Notes: a model not told the origin generated them from the letters alone. 64,000 bases of DNA from Paracoccus sp. C2R09 (GCF_018860625.1 NZ_JAHKQB010000038.1:1-64000), one strand, 5' to 3'. Shown: positions 7,730-18,554, counted from the stretch's first letter. Translations and numbers: made by a program.

Positions 7730-10700
7730 ATGTTCCAAAACGCCTTCGCCCCCCGCTCTGTCGGGCTAATGTTCTTTATCTCGAAACTGCGCGAAAACCG
7801 CCCGCCATGGTCGGACACGGCTCCGGTTCGTGCGGAACTGTTCGGGTTCGAACGGCTGGAACAACATGCGCTGACCTTGGCCGTCGATCAGACCGTGACC
7901 GATCATCCGACCCGGGTCATGTCGCTGCACAAGCGTCTGTCCAATAATGCGCGCGCCCTGAGGACCGCCTATCGCGACAACGCCCAAGACGCCGCAGCGG
8001 GTCGGCCGACCGTGCCTGCCGCCGACTGGCTGCTAGACAATTACCATCTGGTCGAGGCGCAGATTCGCGAGATCCGCATTGATCTGCCCCCGCAATATTA
8101 CCAGCTGCTGCCCAAATTGGAGACCGGTCCCTTTGCGGGCTATCCGCGAGTCTTCGGGCTGGCCTGGGCCTTTGTCGCCCATACCGACAGCCATTTCGAC
8201 GCGATGGCACTGCGGCGCTTTCTGGTCGCCTATCAAACCGTCCAACCCTTGACCATCGGCGAGCTGTGGGCCGTAGCCATCACCCTGCGCATCGTGCTGA
8301 TCGAGAATCTGCGCCGTTTGACCGATCAGATGGCCTGTGGCCGGACCCAACGCCAACGAGCCGATCTGCTGGCCAACCAGATCCTATGCTCTGGCCAGAC
8401 CTATCGCAACTTGTTACCCGATCCCCCCGACGCCAAGCCGATGAACGAATTGTTCGCCGCCCAACTGGCCGAGCGTTTGCGTAATCTGGACCCCAGAACC
8501 ACCCCGGCCATCTCATGGCTGCAGGACCGGCTAACCGCGCAGGGGGCCTCGATCGATAGCGTGGTGCGTCATGCTCAGGAACGCTTGGGGGCCTCGAACG
8601 TCACGCTGCGCAATGTCATCACCGGGTTTCGCAGTCTGTCCTCGACCGACTGGAACGACCTGTTCGAGGATGTCAGTCTGGTCGAGGCCCGCCTGCGTCA
8701 GCATCAGGGCTATGCGGCGATGGATTTTGCCAGCAGGAACCTTTACCGCAGCGCGATCGAAGAATTGTCGCGCGGCAGCGGCCGCCCGGAAACGCAGCTG
8801 GCCGATATGGCCGTGGCACTTGCCGGTGAGGCTACGCCCGCGACGCCTGCCAGTGATCCCGGCTGGCATCTGATCGACCGGGGCAGGCCGGCGCTGGAAC
8901 GCGCCATCGGCTTTCGGCCTCCGCCGCGGTTGTGGCTGCGCAGGCTGGAAAAGTCTGCGGGGCTGCCGGGCTATCTGGCGCTGATCGCGGTCGGGACGAC
9001 GGCGCTATTGGCTGTGCTTGCGTGGCTGATGCAGGGCGGTGTCATCTGGCCGTGGCTGGTGGCGATGGCGATGCCGCTTTGCGGGCTGGCCATCGCACTG
9101 GTCGATCTGATGGTGGCGCGTTCGATCGGCGCGGCGCTTTTGCCGGGGCTGGAGCTGCGCCAGGGTGTGCCCAGCCACTTGCGCACGCTGGTGATCGTTC
9201 CCGTTATCATGACAGACCCCGAAGATCTGCGCCGCCATCTGGACGGACTTGAGATCCACTACCTGTCCGGCACGGGTGGTGATCTGACATTCGCGCTTTT
9301 GACTGATGGGGCGGATGCGCCAAGCTACCGGATACCCGCCGATGTTGATCTGCTGGCACTGGCTGCGCGCCGGATCGCGGCGCTGAACGAACGCCACGCG
9401 GCAGGCCCCGCTGGCCCGCGTTTTCTGCATCTGCACCGCGACCGCCAGTGGAACCCGCATGAAGGCGTCTGGATGGGCTGGGAACGCAAACGCGGCAAAC
9501 TGGTCGAGCTGAATCGCCTGCTGCGCGGCGCAACCGATACCAGTTTCGCCCCCCATGCTGCCCTGCCCAATGACGTGCGCTATGTCATCACGCTGGACGC
9601 CGATACCCGCCTGCCACGCGATGCCGCCGCCCGCCTGATCGGCAAGATGTCGCATCCCCTGAACCAGCCCCAGCTAGATGTGACCCAGGGGGTCGTGACC
9701 GCAGGATATGGCATACTGCAGCCGCGCGTTACGCCTGCGCTTGGGGCGGGGCCGACCGCCTATCTGCGGACAACATCGGGGCCGGGTGGAATGGAACCCT
9801 ATGTCTCAGCGGCGTCGGATGTGTATCAGGACCTGTTCGGCCAGGGGTCGTTCACGGGTAAGGGCATTTACGACATCGACGCGTTTCAAGCGGCGATGCA
9901 GGGCCGAATCGAACCCAACAGCGTTCTCAGCCACGACCTGCTGGAGGGGGTCTTTGCTCGCGCGGGCCTTGCCTCGGATATCGAGGTGGTCGAGGCCTTC
10001 CCCCCCCGACATGATTTGGCCGCGGCCCGCCAGCATCGCTGGACGCGGGGCGACTGGCAGCTGGCGGGCCGCATTATTGACCCCGCCACCCCGGTCCTGG
10101 GACGCGTCAAGATCGCCGACAGTTTGCGCCGGTCGCTAATGGCACCGTTCGCGCTGGCGGCGCTGCTGTTGGGATGGATGACGCCGCATCCGGGAGCGGC
10201 GACGCAGCTGCTGCTGGCGATGATGGCCTTGCCGGTGATCCTACCCGCCCTGCTGGGCATGGTGCCACGCCGCCCGGCGCCCGATATGCCCAGCCATGCG
10301 CGGCAATGTCTGGATGACGGGCGCGCAGCATTGGAGCAGTTGGCCCTGACGGTCAGTTTCCTGCCCGACACGGCATGGCGCATGGGCGATGCGATCCTGC
10401 GCACCCTTTGGCGGTTGCGCATATCGCGGCGGCATCTGCTGGAATGGACCACCGCCGCGCAGGATCAGGTTGGCCCCAAACCGGACCTTGGCATGCTGGC
10501 GCGCCGCATGTCAGGGGGGCTTGTGCTGACCTTGGGCACAGCGATCGCCGTAGCCCTCCTGGCCCCCGATGCCGTCCCGCTGGCGCTGCCATTCGTGCTT
10601 CTGTGGCTCTCCGCCCCACTGATCGCTCGCGCTACGGGGCGCGCTTTGCCGCCCGCCACCAAACCCCTGACGCCCGACGCCGCACGTCACCTGCGCCTGA

Positions 10701-13700
10701 CCGCGCGCCGCACATGGAATTATTTCGAGACCTTCGTCACCGCCCGTCATTCCCACCTGCCGCCCGACAACCATCAGGAAACGCCGACGCCCCTGACGGC
10801 CGCGCGGACCTCGCCCACGAATGTCGGTCTTTATCTGCTGGCCTGCGTGGCGGCGCGGGATTTCGGCTGGATCAGCCTTCGCGATGCCGTCACCCGATTG
10901 CAGCAGACGCTGGAAACCGTCACGCAGTTAGAGAAGCTGAACGGCCATCTGTTCAACTGGTATGACACGACCGATGGCAGCGTTCTGGCACCACGCTATG
11001 TCTCGACCGTCGACAGCGGCAATCTGGCCGGACATCTGATCGCCCTGGCCCATACCTGCGAGGAATGGGCCACAGATCCCGCACAAGACGACCGACAGGG
11101 TCTGCTGGACACGCTGGAACTGGCGCATGGCTGGACCGATACCGCCCTGCTGGACCAGATCGAGGCGGCCATCCGCGCGCCCCGTCCGGAATGGGCCGCC
11201 ATCCAGAGGCTGACCGGCAAGGCGGCGCGCGATTGCGTCTGGCTGGCCGCTCTGCATGACCGCGCAGTGGCGTATCTGGCCGATCCCGATCCGGACCTGA
11301 GCACCCCCTTGCACGACCTGGCAATGCAGGCCCGCGCGCTGGCTTGGGACATGGATTTCACCTTCCTGCTGGACCCAGAACGCAAGCTGCTTTCGATCGG
11401 CTTCAACCAGTCCGACAACACACGCGACGAAAGTTGTTACGACCTTCTGGCCTCCGAGGCGCGACTGGCCAGCATGTTCGCCATCGCCAAGGGCGACATT
11501 CCCGCGACCCATTGGTTCCGGCTTGGCAGGCCTGCGGTGCCGTTACGCGGCGGGGCGGTGCTGGGATCATGGTCGGGGTCGATGTTCGAATACCTGATGC
11601 CGATCCTTGTGATGGATGAACCGCCGGGCAGCCTGCTGGACCAGTCGAACCGCCAGTCGGTCGTGGCCCAGCAACGCTATGGCCTGCGTCGAGGCGTGCC
11701 TTGGGGCCTATCCGAATCCGGCTTCAACGCGCGCGATCTGCAGATGAATTACCAGTATTCCAGCTTTGGCGTGCCCGAACTGGGCCTGAAGCGCGGTCTT
11801 GAGGCCAGCCTGGTCGTCGCCCCCTATGCGACGGCACTGGCGGCCATGGTGGACCCGCAAGCCGCGGCCCGGAACCTTGACCGGCTGGCGGCCCTTGGCG
11901 CGATGGGGACCTATGGCTTCTACGAGGCCCTGGATTTCACACCCTTGCACCGGCCTGCGGATGAACCCGTGGCCGTGGTGCACAGCCATATGGCGCATCA
12001 TCAGGGCATGACCATCGTAGCCATCGCCAATGTCCTGCAAGACGGCCGGATGCGTCACCGCTTCCACGCCGAACCCGCGATCCGCGCCGCTGAACTGCTG
12101 CTGCAGGAACGCATTCCGCGCAATATCCCGACCGTCTCGGACCGGGTCGAGGCCAGCGCCGCCCGCGCGGACATCCTGTCGCAGGATATGCAGCGCATGG
12201 CCGTGATCGAGGGGAAGACGACGGGGCCCGCGATGACCCATATCCTGACGAACGGCCGGTATTCGGTCACCCTGACCGCCACGGGCGGCGGCGTCAGCCG
12301 ATGGGGGCCGATGGCGGTCACCCGCTGGCATGGCGACCCGAACCGCGACGACGGCGGCACACGCATCTGGATGCGCGATCTGAACACAGGGCGACTGACC
12401 CGCATCGGCGGCGCGGACCCCGCCGATCACCACCGCGTGGAACTCTACGAGGATCGCGCCCTGTTCCTGCGTCAGGACGGCCGGCTGTCAACCAAGCTGG
12501 AGGTTCTCGTCTCGGGCGAGGACGACGCCGAGGTGCGGATGCTGACCCTGACCTCGGCCTCGCGGGTGCCGGTGGCGCTGGACCTGACCTGTTATGCCGA
12601 ACTGGTCCTGACCACGCCGCAGGCCGATGCCGCCCATCCCGCCTTTGCCAAGCTGTTCGTGCAGACCGAATACATGCCCGAATATGGCGCGCTGATCGCC
12701 ACCCGCCGAACCAGATCCCCCGATGAGCCGGGCATCTGGGCCGCCCATTTCGCCGTGGTCGAGGCGACCCAGGAAACTCCGATGCAATATGAAACCGACC
12801 GCGCGGCCTTTCTGGGCCGCGACAACGACCTGCGCCACGCAGCGGCGCTTGAACCGGGCGCGACATTGCAGGGCGGCATCGGCACCGTGCTGGACCCCGC
12901 CTTTGCGCTGCGCCACCGGATCATCATCGCCCCGGGCGAGGCGGCGCGGCTGGCCTTCTGGACCGTTGTGGCCGACACGCGGGCGGGTCTGATTGACCTG
13001 ATAGACCGCCATCACGACCGAAACGCAGTTGATCGCGCGCGGACGCTGGCCTGGACGCAGGCGCAGGTCCAGCTGCGCCATCTGGGCATCACAACGACGC
13101 AGGCGGCGGCATTCCAGGCGATGACCGCGCCGATCATGCATCCCGATGCAAGGTTCCGCGCGCCCGCCAACGATGCCGCCACGGGCAAGCAATCGGTTCT
13201 GTGGTCGCAAGGCATTTCGGGCGATTTGCCGATCGTGCTGCTGCGCATCGGAGATCAGGCCGATATGGCGCAGGTCCATCAGCTGCTGCTGGCGCAGGAA
13301 TACTGGCGCATGAAGCGGCTGCCTGTCGATGTGGTGATCCTGAACGAACATCCCGCATCCTACGTCCAAGACCTGCAATCGGCGGTCGAATCCGCCCTGC
13401 GCGGAGCCCGCCCGCGCGCCTTGGCCGATGCACCCGGCGGGCAGGTCCATGCCCTCCGCCGCGACCTGCTGCCGCCCGAGGTGACCGACCTGCTGCTGGC
13501 CACCGCCCGCGTGGTGCTGGTCGCCCGCCACGGCCCCTTGGCCGATCAGGTGGCGGCCTTTGCGACGCGGCCCACACCCGCCATGCCCATGACACGCCCG
13601 CCGCAGCATCCGCCCCCTGCGGGTGATGCGGCTGCAGGGCTAGCGGAAACGCTTGAGTTTTTCAACGGCACCGGCGGCTTTGCCGATGACGGGCGCGAAT

Positions 13701-16033
13701 ATGTGACCATTCTGGAACAGGGCCGCGCGACCCCTGCGCCATGGATCAATGTCATCGCCAATGACGGTTTCGGGTTTCATGTCTCGGCCACCGGCGCGGG
13801 CTGCACATGGGCCGAAAACAGCCGCGAGAACCGCCTGACGCCTTGGTCCAACGACCCCGTGACCGACCCCGCGACCGAAGCCTTCCTGATCCGCGACGAC
13901 GAAAGCGGCGCGTTTTATTCCCCCACCGCGCGCCCCTTGCGGGCCACGGGTCGTCATGTGGCACGTCACGGCATGGGCTATAGCCGGTTCGAACATCAGG
14001 CCGGCGGTCTGGCGATGGATCTGCTGCAATTCGTGCCGCTTGATGCCCCCGTCCGGCTGTCGCAGCTGACATTGCGCAACCTTGGCACGCAGCCGCGGCG
14101 CCTGACGGTCATCACCTATGCCCGGCCCGTCATGGGCGTCACCGAAAGCACTTCGACGCCCTTCGTGGTGACGGCCCGTGACGACGAAACGGGCGCCTTG
14201 ATGGCCCGCAACCCGTGGAACGTGGCCTTTCCCGACCGCGTGGTCTTTGCTGATCTGATGGGCGTGCAGACCGCCATCAGCGGCGATGGCGCGGCCTTTC
14301 TGGGCAGTGACGGCGATCTTTCTGCCCCCGCCGCCCGCCTGATGGGCCGCTTGGGCGCGGGGCTGGAACCCTGCATGGCGCTGGAATGCCCGGTCGTTCT
14401 GGTGCCCGGCAAATCGGTGCAGGTCGGCCATATGCTAGGGCAAGCCGCGTCGACCGCTGCGGCCCGCGCCTTGATCAACCGGATGCGTGCCATCGATCCC
14501 GCAGACCTGCTGGAACAGGTTCGGGCGCATTGGCAGACCATCACCAATACGATCCAGATCAAGACCCCGGACCGCGCGCTGGACATCATGGTCAACGGCT
14601 GGCTGCCCTATCAGACGCTGGCCTGCCGCATTCAGGCCCGCGCGGCCTTCTATCAGGCCAGCGGAGCCTATGGCTTTCGCGACCAGCTGCAGGATGGCAT
14701 GGCGATGACGCTGGCCCAGCCTGTGCGGGTGCGCGACCACCTGCTGCGCGCCGCCGCCCGCCAGTTCCCGCAGGGCGACGTGCAACATTGGTGGCTGCCC
14801 CATTCGGGCGCGGGCGTGCGGACCCGCATTTCGGATGATTGTGTGTGGCTGGCCTATGCGGTGGCCGATTATGTCGGGGTGACGGGCGATCTGGCGGTGC
14901 TGGATCAGGACCTTCCCTTTCTTGAGGGACCACCCCTGAAAACCGGCCAGCATGACGCGTTTTTCCAGCCCGATATCTCGGCGACGCGCGCGACCCTCTG
15001 GGGGCATGTCGCCTTGGGTCTGGACCGCGCCATCGCGTTCAGCGGCACCCTTGGCCTACCGTTGATCGGCACAGGCGATTGGAATGACGGCATGAACCGC
15101 GTGGGTCAGGACGGGCGCGGCGAGAGCGTCTGGCTGGGCTGGCTGCTGCTGAATACGCTGCACCGGATGGCGCATCTGGCCGATACCCGCGACCCCGCCG
15201 CCGCCACCCGCTGGCGCGCCCACGCCGGCATTCTGAAACAGGCGCAAGAGGCGAACAGCTGGGACGGCGCATGGTATCGCCGCGCAACCTTTGACGATGG
15301 CAGCTGGCTGGGGTCGGCCAGTTCGTCCGCTGGCCGGATCGATTCCATCGCGCAAAGCTGGGCGGTGCTGTCGGATGCCGCCGATCTCGAACGCGCCGCC
15401 CTTTCCATGCAGTCCTTGCAGGAACAGCTGGTCATTCCCGATCCGGGTCTGATCCTGCTGTTCACCCCGCCCTTTGACGGGACGGATGCGGGCAACGATC
15501 CGGGATATATCGCGGGCTATCCCCCAGGCCTGCGCGAAAACGGCGGGCAATACAGCCATGCCGCGATGTGGGCGATCATGGCCCATGCGCGGACTGGAAA
15601 CGGGACCGAAGCCACACGCTTGCTGACCATGGTCAACCCGATCAACCATGCGCTGACACCCGACGACACCGCACGCTATCGGGTCGAGCCTTACGTCGTT
15701 GCCGCCGATGTCTATTCGGTCGCCCCGCATCTGGGGCGGGGTGGCTGGACATGGTACACCGGATCTTCGGCATGGATGTATCGCGCAGCGACCGAAGGGA
15801 TTCTGGGCATTCGGCGTCAGGCAGGCCATATCGTGATCGCACCCTGCCTGACCGACGATTGGCCGGGGTTTTCGGCACGCCTGCGTATCGGCGGCACCGA
15901 TATTGCGGTGACCCTGCGCCGCGATGCGATGCAGGGCGGCCCGGATGTCCGGGTCTGCGCCTTTGTGGCATTGGACGGGGGCCATCATGATGTCACCCTT
16001 GTCCTGCCGGTCAGCCCTCGAGCGACAATGTGA
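7730..16033 (+). CDS. ndvB: Cyclic beta-1,2-glucan synthase
   Basis: 2767 residues, close to the usual 2800-2900 of NdvB/ChvB. This inner-membrane enzyme builds cyclic beta-1,2-glucan from UDP-glucose for the periplasm, where it helps osmotic adaptation and host interaction. In order: an N-terminal region with hydrophobic segments near residues 415-470; a family 84 glycosyltransferase with LDADTRLP (Asp623) and QHRWTRGDW (from Gln768); further membrane segments near 805-860 and 930-970; a glycoamylase-like domain (ATHWFRLGRP, GSWSGSMFEYL); and two glycan-phosphorylase-like halves, the last with GTGDWNDGMN (Asp2453 at the GH94 catalytic position) and RGGWTWYTGSS. No frameshift is seen although the neighbouring ATPase is decayed. 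Confidence 0.96.
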   Translation: MFQNAFAPRSVGLMFFISKLRENRPPWSDTAPVRAELFGFERLEQHALTLAVDQTVTDHPTRVMSLHKRLSNNARALRTAYRDNAQDAAAGRPTVPAADWLLDNYHLVEAQIREIRIDLPPQYYQLLPKLETGPFAGYPRVFGLAWAFVAHTDSHFDAMALRRFLVAYQTVQPLTIGELWAVAITLRIVLIENLRRLTDQMACGRTQRQRADLLANQILCSGQTYRNLLPDPPDAKPMNELFAAQLAERLRNLDPRTTPAISWLQDRLTAQGASIDSVVRHAQERLGASNVTLRNVITGFRSLSSTDWNDLFEDVSLVEARLRQHQGYAAMDFASRNLYRSAIEELSRGSGRPETQLADMAVALAGEATPATPASDPGWHLIDRGRPALERAIGFRPPPRLWLRRLEKSAGLPGYLALIAVGTTALLAVLAWLMQGGVIWPWLVAMAMPLCGLAIALVDLMVARSIGAALLPGLELRQGVPSHLRTLVIVPVIMTDPEDLRRHLDGLEIHYLSGTGGDLTFALLTDGADAPSYRIPADVDLLALAARRIAALNERHAAGPAGPRFLHLHRDRQWNPHEGVWMGWERKRGKLVELNRLLRGATDTSFAPHAALPNDVRYVITLDADTRLPRDAAARLIGKMSHPLNQPQLDVTQGVVTAGYGILQPRVTPALGAGPTAYLRTTSGPGGMEPYVSAASDVYQDLFGQGSFTGKGIYDIDAFQAAMQGRIEPNSVLSHDLLEGVFARAGLASDIEVVEAFPPRHDLAAARQHRWTRGDWQLAGRIIDPATPVLGRVKIADSLRRSLMAPFALAALLLGWMTPHPGAATQLLLAMMALPVILPALLGMVPRRPAPDMPSHARQCLDDGRAALEQLALTVSFLPDTAWRMGDAILRTLWRLRISRRHLLEWTTAAQDQVGPKPDLGMLARRMSGGLVLTLGTAIAVALLAPDAVPLALPFVLLWLSAPLIARATGRALPPATKPLTPDAARHLRLTARRTWNYFETFVTARHSHLPPDNHQETPTPLTAARTSPTNVGLYLLACVAARDFGWISLRDAVTRLQQTLETVTQLEKLNGHLFNWYDTTDGSVLAPRYVSTVDSGNLAGHLIALAHTCEEWATDPAQDDRQGLLDTLELAHGWTDTALLDQIEAAIRAPRPEWAAIQRLTGKAARDCVWLAALHDRAVAYLADPDPDLSTPLHDLAMQARALAWDMDFTFLLDPERKLLSIGFNQSDNTRDESCYDLLASEARLASMFAIAKGDIPATHWFRLGRPAVPLRGGAVLGSWSGSMFEYLMPILVMDEPPGSLLDQSNRQSVVAQQRYGLRRGVPWGLSESGFNARDLQMNYQYSSFGVPELGLKRGLEASLVVAPYATALAAMVDPQAAARNLDRLAALGAMGTYGFYEALDFTPLHRPADEPVAVVHSHMAHHQGMTIVAIANVLQDGRMRHRFHAEPAIRAAELLLQERIPRNIPTVSDRVEASAARADILSQDMQRMAVIEGKTTGPAMTHILTNGRYSVTLTATGGGVSRWGPMAVTRWHGDPNRDDGGTRIWMRDLNTGRLTRIGGADPADHHRVELYEDRALFLRQDGRLSTKLEVLVSGEDDAEVRMLTLTSASRVPVALDLTCYAELVLTTPQADAAHPAFAKLFVQTEYMPEYGALIATRRTRSPDEPGIWAAHFAVVEATQETPMQYETDRAAFLGRDNDLRHAAALEPGATLQGGIGTVLDPAFALRHRIIIAPGEAARLAFWTVVADTRAGLIDLIDRHHDRNAVDRARTLAWTQAQVQLRHLGITTTQAAAFQAMTAPIMHPDARFRAPANDAATGKQSVLWSQGISGDLPIVLLRIGDQADMAQVHQLLLAQEYWRMKRLPVDVVILNEHPASYVQDLQSAVESALRGARPRALADAPGGQVHALRRDLLPPEVTDLLLATARVVLVARHGPLADQVAAFATRPTPAMPMTRPPQHPPPAGDAAAGLAETLEFFNGTGGFADDGREYVTILEQGRATPAPWINVIANDGFGFHVSATGAGCTWAENSRENRLTPWSNDPVTDPATEAFLIRDDESGAFYSPTARPLRATGRHVARHGMGYSRFEHQAGGLAMDLLQFVPLDAPVRLSQLTLRNLGTQPRRLTVITYARPVMGVTESTSTPFVVTARDDETGALMARNPWNVAFPDRVVFADLMGVQTAISGDGAAFLGSDGDLSAPAARLMGRLGAGLEPCMALECPVVLVPGKSVQVGHMLGQAASTAAARALINRMRAIDPADLLEQVRAHWQTITNTIQIKTPDRALDIMVNGWLPYQTLACRIQARAAFYQASGAYGFRDQLQDGMAMTLAQPVRVRDHLLRAAARQFPQGDVQHWWLPHSGAGVRTRISDDCVWLAYAVADYVGVTGDLAVLDQDLPFLEGPPLKTGQHDAFFQPDISATRATLWGHVALGLDRAIAFSGTLGLPLIGTGDWNDGMNRVGQDGRGESVWLGWLLLNTLHRMAHLADTRDPAAATRWRAHAGILKQAQEANSWDGAWYRRATFDDGSWLGSASSSAGRIDSIAQSWAVLSDAADLERAALSMQSLQEQLVIPDPGLILLFTPPFDGTDAGNDPGYIAGYPPGLRENGGQYSHAAMWAIMAHARTGNGTEATRLLTMVNPINHALTPDDTARYRVEPYVVAADVYSVAPHLGRGGWTWYTGSSAWMYRAATEGILGIRRQAGHIVIAPCLTDDWPGFSARLRIGGTDIAVTLRRDAMQGGPDVRVCAFVALDGGHHDVTLVLPVSPRATM

Positions 16034-16088
16034 CGGGGATGGAAGGGCAAAAGATCAAGGGGCCGCGGGGTGCCTCTTTTGCCAGAGC

Positions 16089-16106
16089 GGCCGCGTGAAT
16101 GCGGCC
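16089..16106 (+). terminator. Weak hairpin downstream of ndvB
   Basis: A perfect 6-base stem (GGCCGC / GCGGCC) with loop GTGAAT lies 55 bases after the ndvB stop. There is no T tract, so intrinsic termination is uncertain. Confidence 0.3.
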
Positions 16107-16187
16107 CTTGATACGCATCTCAGGTCGCACGCAGTCATTCAGCCCGGAGGCGTCGATGACCTTGCCGCCGTGACCCGCGGCATCGCC

Positions 16188-16427
16188 TCAGGGCCGCCGC
16201 ACCGAATTGCCGCCGGCGATGATGTTGTTGATCAATTCTGCAACGGCCCGGTGGTCTTCGGTCGCGGCCGGGGGACCGGTGACCTTTTCGTGAGCGGCCG
16301 CGGCATCCCGCAGGACTCCCATGATCTCGTGTTCGGGCAGCAACTTGTGATCGTTCATTGCAAGCAGCAGTGCCTCGCATATGGACAGGGCGGCCTGGCC
16401 TGCATGCTCGTTTGCCGTAGACATCCG
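16188..16427 (-). CDS. Small hypothetical cytoplasmic protein
   Basis: 79 residues, start chosen at MSTANEHAGQ because AAAGGAAT sits just upstream; longer in-frame starts would overlap the regulator on the other strand. The protein is helical (ALSICEALLLAMNDHKLL, EHEIMGVLRDAAAAHE, AVAELINNIIAGGN) and has no signal or membrane segment. It is divergent from the Crp/Fnr gene. I recall similar small proteins beside stress or anaerobic regulators in Rhodobacteraceae but know no function. Confidence 0.6.
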   Translation of the reverse strand, partial: RMSTANEHAGQAALSICEALLLAMNDHKLLPEHEIMGVLRDAAAAHEKVTGPPAATEDHRAVAELINNIIAGGNSVRRP

Positions 16428-16526
16428 GGTATTCCTTTCATGGCATCGTGAAACGGTCAGATGCTTGGGTGCATCTTGCAGGAACCGTTCTATACTGGGC
16501 TGATTGAGAGTAGCCTTCGGTCCGAT

Positions 16527-16540
16527 TTCGTATCGATCAA
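16527..16540. promoter_or_regulatory. Degenerate FNR-like box
   Basis: TTCGTATCGATCAA matches the FNR/Anr consensus TTGAT-N4-ATCAA at eight of ten defined positions. It lies about 20 bases before the chosen start of the Crp/Fnr regulator, so autoregulation is possible. A match this weak can arise by chance. Confidence 0.25.
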
Positions 16541-16559
16541 CCCGTTGGGGCCAAGAACG

Positions 16560-17294
16560 ATGACATCGATCCACGACAGCCCCTTGGTTCGCAAGCTTTC
16601 CGCTTTTGTCGCCCTGTCCGAGAATGAGTTGGGCGTCCTCGAGCGCTTGCATCAGCGCCGCCGATCCTTCGTCGCGGGGCGGGATATGGTGCATCAGGGG
16701 CAATCCGAACAAACAGCCTACATCCTGTCGCAGGGTTGGGTCTGTTCCTACAAAATCCAGCCGGATGGCACGCGCCAGGTTGTCGACTTTCAGATACCCG
16801 GAGATTTTCTGGGACTGCGAAGTGTTCTTCTACGTACCTCTGATCATAGCTTCGAGCCCATTGTGGATATCGAAGCCGCCGAGGTGTCGGCAGAACATAT
16901 CCTTGATGCCTTCTCACAGGCGCCCCGTCTAGCCACGGCCATTCTCTGGGCTGCCTCTCGCGATGAGGCGATGGTGGTCGAACATCTTGTAGGAATAGGC
17001 AGGCGGAACGCCGACGCCCGGATGGCGCATTTTTTGCTCGAACTCTGCGCACGGCTGTCACTGGTGAACATGGGAAGCAGGTCAGGATACGATTGTCCGC
17101 TAACGCAATATCACCTTGCCGATGTGCTCGGCCTGAGTGCCGTCCATGTGAACCGTGTGCTGCGGCATCTGCGCGAACGGAGACTGGTAACCTTCCGCAG
17201 TAGCCAGGTGGTCATCCACGATTATGGCAGGTTGGTCGAACTTGCCGAATTTGACCCTGCCTATCTGGATCAGGCGGGTCCGTTGCTAAAATGA
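16560..17294 (+). CDS. Crp/Fnr-family transcriptional regulator
   Basis: 244 residues from ATG 16560 (MTSIHDSPLV). The N-terminal cyclic-nucleotide-binding fold spans about residues 10-130 (GRDMVHQGQ, GWVCSYKIQPDGTRQVVDFQ, PGDFLGL). The C-terminal winged helix contains LTQYHLADVLGLSAVHVNRV followed by LRHLRERRLV. It lacks the N-terminal cysteine cluster of FNR, so it is not an obvious oxygen-sensing Fe-S protein. It lies downstream of ndvB and divergent from the small gene at 16188. Targets are unknown. Confidence 0.9.
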   Translation: MTSIHDSPLVRKLSAFVALSENELGVLERLHQRRRSFVAGRDMVHQGQSEQTAYILSQGWVCSYKIQPDGTRQVVDFQIPGDFLGLRSVLLRTSDHSFEPIVDIEAAEVSAEHILDAFSQAPRLATAILWAASRDEAMVVEHLVGIGRRNADARMAHFLLELCARLSLVNMGSRSGYDCPLTQYHLADVLGLSAVHVNRVLRHLRERRLVTFRSSQVVIHDYGRLVELAEFDPAYLDQAGPLLK

Positions 17295-17296
17295 AA

Positions 17297-17319
17297 CGGC
17301 GCCCCAGCACCAGGCGCCG
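17297..17319 (+). terminator. Hairpin after the Crp/Fnr gene
   Basis: A perfect 7-base stem (CGGCGCC / GGCGCCG) with a 9-base loop begins two bases after the stop codon. No T tract follows. Its position suggests transcription termination or 3' end protection. Confidence 0.5.
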
Positions 17320-18554
17320 GGCAGCCCGATAATGGAATGACAGCACATACCGTCAAACGTATATTTCGCCGAACATGGGGTGCTTTTCTAAGGGGATATC
17401 GGTTATTGCGGCCAGCGCCTCCGAATGCCCAAAGTCCTCAAGGGGGTGCTTCCTGCATTGGGCGCAAGGAGTCTTGATGCGAGTATATTCAACCAAGATC
17501 ATCATACGCATCTGATCTGGTATGCTTAGATCGCACCGGAGACTTTTCCTAGATGGACATTCAGGAAAAAAAGAAGCGCGCAGAAATGGTTTTCCATATG
17601 GGAGTAGCACGTCCACACGCTTCTTGCATAACTCGGAACAATCACCGCCAATTACGCGACGGATGGGTCAATCTAGTAGATAGGAAGGCCATGCCGCACT
17701 GATGCAGGTAAGCGTGGTTGGGTTGCTCTGTCGCCTGAGAACTGGACCGTTTGAAGGGCAAGTTTTCGCCTATGCTTCCCTGGTAGGGAAAGGAGCCAAA
17801 GACGATGAAGTTATCGAGATCTACGGAAGCGCCAAAGGCGTTCACCTTGAAGTAGGGTAAAACGCCGCGCGGAAGTGTTGCAGAGCCAAAAAACTCCCAT
17901 GATACCAACATCAGGTTCGCGAAACAGAATGCCCTTGCCGAGCCGGCCAATACAGAGATCCGCGCCACCCCGAAGTCACGTGAAGGGGAACTCGCGCCGG
18001 TCGACACGAAACTCGCCGCAGTGAGGAAGGCCCTGATCAATCCGAGCGGCGTCCCCATCCGCAAAGGAAAATAGCACGAGGCATAGGTCAAGCTTCGCGA
18101 GAAGGCCTTACAGGCGACGGAGCTAGACCTTCAGAATGCCTCCGGAGGCCTGGGCGCCATCAAGACTGGTCCTGGAAGACGGATCGGCGACCGAGAGAAT
18201 TGACACGATCAACGAACCCAGGCTGTGGAGCTATTTTTGGGATGCTATCCGCAAAGATATGCCGCAGATGGCCGGACATTCGCTGCTCAGGCGCTTCGTT
18301 GAATTCATCATCAGATCCGGGAATGGCATCGAAAACCGCGATGGACTTGAGATAGAGCAGGACTATCAAGATGGGCTGTCGATGTAGGAAGGTAGGGATC
18401 GGAAGTGGTCGGGGGCGCAGCATGCTCGCTTATAATGTGCCGGAAGGCGGGAAACCGACCTTTGCGGCAGGTGCAAAAAGATGAAATTCTGGCGAAGAAA
18501 AGCAGACATTGAGGTTTATTGGCCCTACGGTTGGTACGAAGGGCCGAGGGGACA
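17320..18554. other. Region with only fragments
   Basis: No gene I can support. Short frames include 17353-17616 minus (87 codons; CAQCRKHPLEDFGHSEA), 18136-18387 plus (83 codons; WSYFWDAIRKDMPQMAGH) and a 25-codon frame at 18481 with MKFWRRKADIEVYWPYGWYE. Plus-strand stretches near 17700-18075 look protein-like but are broken by stops. This looks like decayed genes next to the oxidoreductase cassette. Confidence 0.45.

Noticed and set aside
12488..13609. 373-codon minus-strand frame within the glucan synthase gene
   Set aside because: Antisense shadow of ndvB; low-complexity Arg, Gly and His-rich product without a domain.
15056..15988. 310-codon minus-strand frame within the glucan synthase gene
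   Set aside because: Antisense shadow of the GH94 domain; no start signal or recognisable protein.
16428..16712. Longer version of the small hypothetical at 16188
   Set aside because: It would run antisense through the Crp/Fnr gene start; the shorter start has a good ribosome-binding site.
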